Positions 24,780 to 31,852 of a DNA stretch of 57,505 nt are shown here, piece by piece. The stretch comes from Rhodanobacteraceae bacterium (GTDB lineage Bacteria > Pseudomonadota > Gammaproteobacteria > Xanthomonadales > Xanthomonadaceae), in the NCBI GenBank assembly GCA_024233975.1, contig JACKOX010000021.1, forward strand, positions 1 through 57,505, written 5' to 3'. Numbering within the stretch: position 1 is the first letter of the stretch; the number at the start of each line of letters is the position of its first letter. Both the position numbers and the translations under genes were made by a program. The notes beneath the pieces are model-generated. The model ran no database searches. It was not told the origin of the DNA and was given only the letters and a program-made list of their open reading frames with translations.

Positions 24780-26606
24780 TCAGACTGGCGGCGGCGTCAC
24801 CGAGTCCAGCAGCGAGCTCTCCTCCGCATTGGTGCGGTTGCGACCTGCGCGCTTGGCGCCGTAGAGCGCGGCATCGGCGCGGGCCAGCAGGCGCGAGGCG
24901 GTTTCGCCCTGCCAGCGGCTGACGCCCACGCTGAGCGTCGCCTTCAGTTCCGGATCGATGTCACCCCAGTCAAGGTCGGCAAAGGCCTGGCGCAGGCGCT
25001 CGCAGCGCTGCACCGCGTCCGGCAGCTCGCAGTCCGGCAGCAGCAGTCCGAACTCCTCGCCACCGATGCGCGCCACCACGTCGCCTGTGCGGAAGTGTTC
25101 GGCGAACAGCCTGGCGGTTCGCACCAGCACCTTGTCACCGCTGCTGTGGCCAAAACGGTCGTTGATGCGCTTGAAGTAGTCGAGGTCCACCAGCGCCAAG
25201 CACAGGGCGCGGCCATGGCGCCCGGCGGTGGCCAGTTCGCGGTTCAGGGCATAGTCGAATTCGCGCCGGTTGGCGAGGCCGGTCAGTGGGTCTTCGCGGC
25301 TGAGACGATCCAACTGGCGGTTCTTTTCCTGCAGTTCGCGCAGCAGGGTTTCGCGCTCATCCACCAGTTGGCGAAGCTCGGTGGTGCGCTCATGCACGCG
25401 CTTTTCGAGATCGGCACGATAGTCGTCCAGCTCCTCGAAGGCGCGCGCATCGGCCACCCGGCGGGCGAGGCGATCGGCGACATCCTGGAGCAGGGTCAGG
25501 TCATCCTCGCGATACTGGTTGGGCGACAGGTGCTGCACGCTGATGATGCCGATCACCTCGTCGTCGTAGTGCATGGGAACGATCAGCATGCTGCCCGGCT
25601 CTGGGCCCACGATCTTGGTCCGCTGGCGGATGTCCTCGGGCGCGCGCGCGAAATCGGCCACCAGGAGCGCCTGGTCGTTCTCGACCACCCAGCCGAACAG
25701 GCCCTGCTCGCGTCGCCGCACCACCCGCGGCATGCGATTGCCCTGCATCAGGTGCAGGCGGACGTCGAGGTTTTCCTGAGCGCGATCAAGGATGCCAAAC
25801 ATGAACTCATCGAGCACGAAGGCGCGGCGGACCTCGTCGTAGATCTGGCTGGCAAGCTGGTCCAGTCGCTGCGCACCCGACAGCCGGCTTTCGCCGAGCC
25901 GCTGGCTGATCGCCAGGCGGTCGCCGGCCGCGCTGTTGCGGAAGCTGATCAGGAACAGGGACACGAAGATGCCGAACAGCAACAGCGCGACCGGTCCCAG
26001 ATAGAGCCAGACCAGTGCGGCCAGCACACCCACCGGCACGAACAGCAGGTCGGTGAAATTGACCAGGTCACCCGGCGAGCGCGCCACCGGGCGCCCCGCC
26101 GCGGCGTGGTACGCGATCAGCATCAGCAAGTTCACCACCTGCATGGCCAGCGCCATGCCGGTCAACGGCAACAGGTGCGGCAGGCGCAGTGGCGGCAACG
26201 GATATTCGCCGCCCAGCGCGCGGTAAGCCAGCGCGCCGGCCACCAGCATGGCGAGCAGCATCGCACTGTTGCTGAGGGCTCGCAGCACGGCAACCCGCCA
26301 GGAATTCTGCCGGTACGCAGCATGGGTGAAGGGAAAGATCACCGCGGCGATGACGTTCTGCGCAATCGCCGGCACCGGCCCGCCGATCAGCAGCATCGCC
26401 ACCTGCGGCACGCGCTCCATCGAACGCACCCCGCCCACCACGCCGGGCACACCGAAATGCCAGACGAACAGCAGGCCGGCCACGCCCAGCAGCATCGCCT
26501 CGGGCGCCGGCCACTTGGCGTACTCATCGAGGACCAGCCACAGCAGCGGCACCATCGAGAGAGGGAGAGCCACACAATAAAGCGCGAGTCGGCCCTGCGC
26601 GGTCAT
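24780..26606 (-). CDS. Membrane GAF-GGDEF diguanylate cyclase
   Basis: 608 residues. The N-terminal third is a multi-helix membrane sensor (about 1-225, six to seven hydrophobic helices). A GAF domain follows (about 245-395, GVISVQHLSPNQ-type end), then a coiled coil (about 395-440, KRVHERTTELRQLVDERETLL) and a GGDEF domain with the intact active site RIGGEEFGLLLPD near residue 513. It should make cyclic di-GMP; the sensed signal is unknown. No I-site RxxD is obvious. No Shine-Dalgarno is evident at the ATG. The stop shares a TGATCA with the exonuclease III stop. Confidence 0.93.
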   Translation of the reverse strand: MTAQGRLALYCVALPLSMVPLLWLVLDEYAKWPAPEAMLLGVAGLLFVWHFGVPGVVGGVRSMERVPQVAMLLIGGPVPAIAQNVIAAVIFPFTHAAYRQNSWRVAVLRALSNSAMLLAMLVAGALAYRALGGEYPLPPLRLPHLLPLTGMALAMQVVNLLMLIAYHAAAGRPVARSPGDLVNFTDLLFVPVGVLAALVWLYLGPVALLLFGIFVSLFLISFRNSAAGDRLAISQRLGESRLSGAQRLDQLASQIYDEVRRAFVLDEFMFGILDRAQENLDVRLHLMQGNRMPRVVRRREQGLFGWVVENDQALLVADFARAPEDIRQRTKIVGPEPGSMLIVPMHYDDEVIGIISVQHLSPNQYREDDLTLLQDVADRLARRVADARAFEELDDYRADLEKRVHERTTELRQLVDERETLLRELQEKNRQLDRLSREDPLTGLANRREFDYALNRELATAGRHGRALCLALVDLDYFKRINDRFGHSSGDKVLVRTARLFAEHFRTGDVVARIGGEEFGLLLPDCELPDAVQRCERLRQAFADLDWGDIDPELKATLSVGVSRWQGETASRLLARADAALYGAKRAGRNRTNAEESSLLDSVTPPPV

Positions 26607-26715
26607 GCTGGATGCCCCGCGTGCTGCTGGCTTGCGACAACGGTCAGCTCTGCCGCCATTCGCCCCCTATGCCGGGCACCGGCGCCGGTACACGCCGATT
26701 CGGACCCGCTGGCCC

Positions 26716-26744
26716 ATCATAGCCCCAACCACGCGGCCTGGCAG
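26716..26744 (-). promoter_or_regulatory. Promoter candidate for the diguanylate cyclase
   Basis: CTGCCA, a 17-bp spacer and TATGAT (5 of 6) on the minus strand, about 110 nt before the cyclase ATG at 26606. Confidence 0.4.
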
Positions 26745-26776
26745 CGACGACCGCCACCGGGCTGATCCGGGAAAGC

Positions 26777-29023
26777 TCAGTCGCCCAGGCAGCGGTCGAA
26801 GAACGCCACCGTCGTGCGTAGCTCGTGCAGTTTCACCTTGCCGGACAGGCGGTGCTTGGAACCGGGATAGGTCATCAGTTCGAAGCGTGTTCCCTGTTCC
26901 TGAAGGGCGGCCATCAACTTGGTCGAATTCAAAAACAGGACGTTGTCGTCGGCCATGCCGTGGACCAGCAGCAACTCACCGTCGCGGATGCCAGCGACAT
27001 GGGTCAGCACCGAAGCCTCGCGATAGCCATCGGGGTTGTCCTGCGGGCGATCCATGTAGTGCTCGGTGTAGTGCGTGTCGTACATCGCCCAGTCGACCAC
27101 CGGCGCACCGGCCACGCCGCAGCGATAGGTATCCGGCGCCTTGGCCAGCAGCATCAGCGTCATGTAGCCGCCGTTGGACCAGCCGTAGACGCCAATCCGC
27201 GCAGGGTCAACGAACGGCAGCGTCTTCAGGAAGTCGATGCCACGCAGCTGGTCGGCGACTTCCACCGTGCCCTGCTTGCGGAACAGCGCCGTGCCGAACT
27301 TGATGCCACGTCGCGGTGTACCGCGGTTGTCGATCGAGAACACCAGGTAGCCATGCTGCGCCAGGTACTGGTTGAGGTCCGGTGACCAGGCTTGCTTGAC
27401 GGTCTGCGACGCCGGACCGCCATAGACATGCACCACCACCGGATAACGCTTGTCGGGATCGAAATCGACTGGCTTGATCAGGCTGTAGTGCAGGGTCTGG
27501 CCGTCCTCGGCCTTCAATTCACCGAACTCGATGGGTCGGTGCGAGGACAGGAAGCGCGCATAGGGATGCGACTCATCGGACAGGTCGTTGTCGACCAGCT
27601 TCGCGATCAGCTCGCCGCTGGCGTGATGCAATTCGGTCTGCGGCGGCATGGCCGGATTCGACCAGCTGTCGACATAGACGCTGGCGTTGTCGCTGAAATT
27701 GATGTCGTGCATGCCTTCGTTCTGGCTGACGCGCCGGATCTCGCCGCCGGCCAGCGGCACCATGTACAGCTGCTTCTGCAGCGGCGACGCCTGTGTCGCC
27801 GTGAAATAGACACGCCCGGCCTCCTGATCCACGGCCTCGATCGCATCCACCTGCCAGTCGCCATCGGTCAGCTGCTTCTGCAGCTTGCCATCGGCATCGA
27901 GCAGATAGATGTGGCGGAAGCCGCTGCGCTCGGAGGTCCACAGGATGCGACCGTCGCCGAGGAAGTTGATGCCGTCGTTGAAGCTGTCGTCGAGGTTGAT
28001 CCAGCTGCCGGCGGTTTCCTGCAGCAGCGTGCGCTGCTTGCCGGTCTTCAGGTTGGCTTCGACGAAATCGAGCGTCCGCTGACTGCGCGCTTCACGCTGG
28101 AAGGTCAGCCGCTGCGGATCGCGCCAGCCGACGCGGGCGAGGTAGATGTCCTTCTCCTTGCCGAGATCAATCCACCGCGGCTTCGCACCGGCCTTCGGCG
28201 CAATCACGCCCAGCTGGATCAGCACGTTCGGATCGCCCGCGGCCGGATAGCGCTGTTCGATCACGTCGGTGCGGTCGGCGTAGACCTCGAACCGCTGCTG
28301 GATCGGCACCTGGCCCTCGTCAATGCGGGTGAAGGCGATGGCGGAATCGTCCGGCGCCCACCAGTAACCGGTATGGCGATCCATTTCCTCGTCGGCGACG
28401 AACTCCGCCACGCCATTGGCAATGGTGTCGCTGGCGTCATGGGTCAGGCGGATCTCCTTGCCGCTGGCGAGATCGATCACCCACAGGTCGCGGTCGCGCA
28501 CGAAACTGACGAAGCCGCCCTTGGGCGAGAGCTTTGGATCGGTGGCGAAACCGCCACCGTTGGTGAGCTTGCGCACCGCTTCCTTGCCCGATTTCGACAG
28601 GTCGTACAGATACAGTTCGCCACCCATCGGGAACAGCAGGCGCTGGCCGTCCGGCGAAAAGGCGTAATCGATGATTCCGGAGATGTCGGAAATGCGCTGG
28701 CGCTCGCGACGCGCCTTCTCGGCATCGGACAGCACCTCGCTGCCCGGCGGCAGGATCCAGTCGGCATCCACCAGCAGCCGCGTCTCGCCGCTGGCGATGT
28801 GGTATTCCCAGAGATCGAGACGAAAACGGTTGTCGTCCTTGCCGCGCAGGAAGGTCACCCGCGAACCGTCCGGCGACACCTTGGACGCACGCAATGACGG
28901 ACCGGACAGCGGCTCGTTGCCGGCCAGCGCTTCCAGCGTGAGCTTTTCAGCCGAAGCCATGGTGGCAGCGAGGGCCATTGCACTGCCCAGCAGCAGCACA
29001 CCGAGGGGGCGAATCGAAAACAT
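26777..29023 (-). CDS. S9 family dipeptidyl peptidase IV-like protease
   Basis: 748 residues with a signal peptide (about 1-25, GSAMALAATMASA). The N-terminal beta-propeller (DPPIV_N, about 60-490) includes ISGIIDYAFSPDGQRLLFP. The prolyl-oligopeptidase catalytic domain (about 500-748) has the nucleophile elbow GWSNGGYMTLM (Ser about 616), the Asp in GMADDNVLFLNS (about 690) and the His in YPGSKHRLSG (about 723). It removes X-Pro dipeptides in the periplasm or outside. GAGG precedes the ATG by 7 nt. The gene stands alone; the SDR gene upstream in the same direction ends 36 bp before its start. Confidence 0.94.
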   Translation of the reverse strand: MFSIRPLGVLLLGSAMALAATMASAEKLTLEALAGNEPLSGPSLRASKVSPDGSRVTFLRGKDDNRFRLDLWEYHIASGETRLLVDADWILPPGSEVLSDAEKARRERQRISDISGIIDYAFSPDGQRLLFPMGGELYLYDLSKSGKEAVRKLTNGGGFATDPKLSPKGGFVSFVRDRDLWVIDLASGKEIRLTHDASDTIANGVAEFVADEEMDRHTGYWWAPDDSAIAFTRIDEGQVPIQQRFEVYADRTDVIEQRYPAAGDPNVLIQLGVIAPKAGAKPRWIDLGKEKDIYLARVGWRDPQRLTFQREARSQRTLDFVEANLKTGKQRTLLQETAGSWINLDDSFNDGINFLGDGRILWTSERSGFRHIYLLDADGKLQKQLTDGDWQVDAIEAVDQEAGRVYFTATQASPLQKQLYMVPLAGGEIRRVSQNEGMHDINFSDNASVYVDSWSNPAMPPQTELHHASGELIAKLVDNDLSDESHPYARFLSSHRPIEFGELKAEDGQTLHYSLIKPVDFDPDKRYPVVVHVYGGPASQTVKQAWSPDLNQYLAQHGYLVFSIDNRGTPRRGIKFGTALFRKQGTVEVADQLRGIDFLKTLPFVDPARIGVYGWSNGGYMTLMLLAKAPDTYRCGVAGAPVVDWAMYDTHYTEHYMDRPQDNPDGYREASVLTHVAGIRDGELLLVHGMADDNVLFLNSTKLMAALQEQGTRFELMTYPGSKHRLSGKVKLHELRTTVAFFDRCLGD

Positions 29024-29059
29024 GGGAAAACCTCATCAGGATTTGAAGCAAGAGGCGGC

Positions 29060-29851
29060 TCAACAGAGCAGGCCGCCATCGACGGTGAAACTGGCGCCGG
29101 TGATGTAGCTGGCGGCGTCGCTCAGGAGGAAGGCAACCATCGGCGCCATCTCGGCCGGCTGCGCGGCACGGCCCAGCGGGATCATGCGCAGCAGCGGCTT
29201 CAGGATGGCTTCGTTTTGCGTGAGCGCGCTGGCGAACTTGGTGTCGGTCAGACCCGGCAGCACGGCATTGACGCGGATGCCTCGCGGCGCCAGTTCGCGG
29301 GCGAAACCTTCGGTCAGGCTCAGGATCGCCGCCTTGGTCGCCGAGTAAACGCCCTGCCCCATGCCGACGCGACGCGCATTGACCGAGGCGATGTTGACGA
29401 TGGACGCGCCCGGCTGCATGCGCTTGGCCGCCTGCACCGTGGCCCAGAAATAGCCGCGGATGTTCACTTCAACGGTCTTGTCGAAAGCCTCCAGCGGCAT
29501 GTCGATCATCGGACCGAAGTAAGGATTGGCCGCCGCGTTGTTGACCAGCAGCTGTGGCGCGCGGCCGGCATCCTCCAGTCGCTGGAACGCGGCGCTCATC
29601 GCGTCGGCGTCGCCGATATGCAGGCCCATGGCCTCGGCCTTGCCGCCAGATTCACGAATTGATGCCGCCACCGCCTCGCAGGATTCGGCCTTTCGACTGC
29701 TGATGATGACATCGGCACCGCGCTCGGCCAGCAACCGTGCGATGGCCTCGCCGATGCCTCGCGAGGCCCCAGTGACCAGCGCGACGCGGCCATCCAGCCG
29801 CTCGGAGCTTGAAAACTGTGATGCATTCGATGTTTCGCTGCTTGCGCCCAT
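29060..29851 (-). CDS. SDR family oxidoreductase (DHRS4-like)
   Basis: 263 residues from the ATG 29851, with AGGA 7 nt upstream. A much longer open frame upstream is antisense to the divergent SDR and is not coding. The Rossmann motif TGASRGIGEA is near 29-38, NNAAAN near 106, the catalytic Ser in NIASVNARR and the Tyr/Lys in GVYSATKAAILS near 165. The end NAVLPGLTDTKF and ITGASFTVDGG are classical. NAD(P)-dependent reductase or dehydrogenase; the substrate is not evident. It is transcribed leftwards towards the S9 peptidase gene and divergent from another SDR. Confidence 0.93.
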   Translation of the reverse strand: MGASSETSNASQFSSSERLDGRVALVTGASRGIGEAIARLLAERGADVIISSRKAESCEAVAASIRESGGKAEAMGLHIGDADAMSAAFQRLEDAGRAPQLLVNNAAANPYFGPMIDMPLEAFDKTVEVNIRGYFWATVQAAKRMQPGASIVNIASVNARRVGMGQGVYSATKAAILSLTEGFARELAPRGIRVNAVLPGLTDTKFASALTQNEAILKPLLRMIPLGRAAQPAEMAPMVAFLLSDAASYITGASFTVDGGLLC

Positions 29852-29911
29852 GCGAATTCCTGTCCCTGCATTGCTATCCTCGCAGGCTACCACGCAGTGC
29901 GGGAGCGGCCT

Positions 29912-30709
29912 GTGACGGTTCGACAAGTTCTCATCAGCGGCGCCGGCAGCGGTTTCGGCCGCGCGCTGGCACAGCGTTTTGCCGCGGCCGGCTGCCGCGT
30001 CGGCTGTGCGGACATCAATGCCGACAGCGCCCGCGAGACTGCCGCGATGCTGCCCGGCGACGGCCATCGCGTCTATCAGGTGGACATCGGCGACGATGCC
30101 TCGGTGGCGCGCTGGCAGTCCGAAGTGGCCGCCACCGGCGAGCCGGTGGACATCCTGATCAACAACGCCGGCATCGCCAGCGGCGGCACCCTGCTCGAGG
30201 CCGACATGGCCGAATGGCAGCGCGTGCTGAACATCAATCTGCTCGGCATCGTGCGCGCCTGCCGCGCCTTCCTGCCCGCCATGCAAAAGACCGGAAGCGG
30301 GCATATCGTCAATGTCGCGTCCTTCGCGGCGCTGGCCGGCGGACCCGGAATCATGAGCTACGGCGTGGCAAAAGCCGGCGCCTACACGCTCTCCGACCAG
30401 CTGCGCGCGGAACTGCACGGCAGCGGCATCAAGGTGTCGGTAGTCTGCCCGGCCTTCTTCCAGACCAACCTGCTCAGCAACTGGGAAGGCAGCGAGCGCA
30501 TGCGCGGCGTCGCTGAAAAGCTGATGCGCGACTCGCCGGACACGCTGGACTCGGTGTCCAAGGCGACCTTCGAGGCCATCGAGCGCGGCGATTTCCTGAT
30601 CCTCCCGACCAAGCGCGAACCGATGCGCTGGCGGATCAAGCGCTGGTTTCCCAATCTCTATTTCCGCCAGCTGATGAAGCTGGTCGCATCACGATCCCGG
30701 GGGGGATGA
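29912..30709 (+). CDS. SDR family NAD(P)-dependent oxidoreductase
   Basis: 265 residues from the GTG 29912, with GGGAG 6 nt upstream; another GTG 15 bases earlier is less likely. Motifs: SGAGSGFGRALAQ (nucleotide loop), NNAGIASGG, Ser in NVASFAALAGG and the catalytic Tyr/Lys in SYGVAKAGAYTLS. The C-terminal extension RWRIKRWFPNLYFRQLMK is basic/aromatic and could touch the membrane. Its stop overlaps the start of the next gene, a saccharopine-dehydrogenase-like protein, so the two are coupled and may act on one lipid-type substrate. Confidence 0.92.
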   Translation: MTVRQVLISGAGSGFGRALAQRFAAAGCRVGCADINADSARETAAMLPGDGHRVYQVDIGDDASVARWQSEVAATGEPVDILINNAGIASGGTLLEADMAEWQRVLNINLLGIVRACRAFLPAMQKTGSGHIVNVASFAALAGGPGIMSYGVAKAGAYTLSDQLRAELHGSGIKVSVVCPAFFQTNLLSNWEGSERMRGVAEKLMRDSPDTLDSVSKATFEAIERGDFLILPTKREPMRWRIKRWFPNLYFRQLMKLVASRSRGG

Positions 30710-31761
30710 GGCGAATGGACTGGATGATTTATGGCGCGACCGGCTACACCGGTCGTCTGATCGCGAAGGAAGCCGTGCGACGCGGCCTGAAGCCGGTACT
30801 CGGTGGCCGCAACGCCGATGCGCTGGAGGAAATGGGCGCCGAACTCAAGCTGCCCTATCGCGTGCTGTCGCTGGACAACCCGGACACACTGCACCACGGC
30901 CTGCATGCGCTGGGCCTGGTGCTGCACTGCGCTGGTCCGTTCTCGCAGACCTGCAAGCCTATGCTGGAGGCCTGCCTCGACGTGGGCTGCCACTACCTCG
31001 ACATCACTGGCGAGATCGACGTGTTTGCCCATTGCCACGCACAGCATGATCGCGCGATGAAGCGCGGCATCGTGGTGCTGCCCGGCAGCGGATTCGACGT
31101 CGTACCCACCGATTGCCTCGCCGCACAGCTGAAGGCGCGGATGCCGGATGCACGGCGTCTGGTGCTTGCCTTCGAGGCCGGTGGCGGACCCAGTCGCGGC
31201 ACCGCGCTGACCAGCGTCGAAGGCCTGGGCAAGGGCGGTCGCATCCGCCGCAACGGCCAGCTGCAGACCGTACCACTGGGCTGGCGCTCACGCAGTTTCG
31301 AGCGCGATGGCGAGCAGCGCACGGCGGTGACCATCCCCTGGGGTGATGTCTACACCGCCTACGTCAGCACCGGCATTCCCGACATCGAGGTGTACATGGC
31401 GGTGCCGCCATCCACGGTCAAGCGCCTGCGCTGGCTGCGCTGGTTCCGACCGTTCCTTGGGCTCGGACCCATCCAAAGCTGGCTCAAGGCCAAGGTCCGC
31501 AAGCAGGGCGCCGGACCCAGCGAGAAGAAGCGCGAAAAAACACGAACGCATGTGTGGGGTGAGGTTTATGGCAGCGATGACGAAATGATCAGGCAGCGCC
31601 TGGAGACACCCAACGGCTACGAACTGACCGTCACCGCGTCACTGGGACTGGTCGAACACCTGCTCGCCAACCGCGTCGCCGGCGGCTACTACACGCCATC
31701 GCAGCTGATGGGCAGCGACTACATCAATCGCCTGCCCGGCGTGACTGCCTTCGACGGCTGA
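30706..31761 (+). CDS. Saccharopine dehydrogenase-like oxidoreductase
   Basis: 351 residues. The N-terminal Rossmann fold shows MIYGATGYTGRLIAKEAVRRG and GGRNADALEEMG; VLHCAGPFSQTCKPMLEACLD and HYLDITGE follow, as in saccharopine dehydrogenase-like proteins and mycobacterial trans-acting enoyl reductases. True lysine metabolism is unlikely because there is no partner gene. The overlap of 4 bp with the upstream SDR stop suggests joint action in lipid or polyketide-like reduction. The ATG 30706 or the one nine bases later could be the start; both have a G-rich run upstream. A perfect terminator follows. Confidence 0.88.
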   Translation: MRRMDWMIYGATGYTGRLIAKEAVRRGLKPVLGGRNADALEEMGAELKLPYRVLSLDNPDTLHHGLHALGLVLHCAGPFSQTCKPMLEACLDVGCHYLDITGEIDVFAHCHAQHDRAMKRGIVVLPGSGFDVVPTDCLAAQLKARMPDARRLVLAFEAGGGPSRGTALTSVEGLGKGGRIRRNGQLQTVPLGWRSRSFERDGEQRTAVTIPWGDVYTAYVSTGIPDIEVYMAVPPSTVKRLRWLRWFRPFLGLGPIQSWLKAKVRKQGAGPSEKKREKTRTHVWGEVYGSDDEMIRQRLETPNGYELTVTASLGLVEHLLANRVAGGYYTPSQLMGSDYINRLPGVTAFDG

Positions 31762-31785
31762 TCACCCGTCAGGCTTCGGGACATG

Positions 31786-31813
31786 AAAAGGGAGCGGCAT
31801 GCCGCTCCCTTTT
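31786..31813. terminator. Bidirectional palindromic terminator
   Basis: A perfect 28-nt palindrome, arms AAAAGGGAGCGGC and GCCGCTCCCTTTT around a central AT, followed by CTTTG. It lies between convergent genes ending at 31761 and 31853 and can stop both. Confidence 0.9.
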
Positions 31814-31852
31814 CTTTGCTGCGAGTTTCGTTGCAGCTTGAGCCGGCCGGGA

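Noticed and set aside
25095..26765. Long + strand frame opposite the diguanylate cyclase
   Set aside because: His/Gln/Arg-rich shadow of the GGDEF gene with no ribosome site or family motif. Similar shadows over 7704-9176, 27392-28897, 33008-34744, 45205-46755 and 50026-51420 were rejected for the same reason.
29852..30418. N-terminal extension of the leftward SDR up to 30418
   Set aside because: The extension is antisense to the divergent SDR; the ATG at 29851 has a ribosome site and the Rossmann motif begins soon after it.
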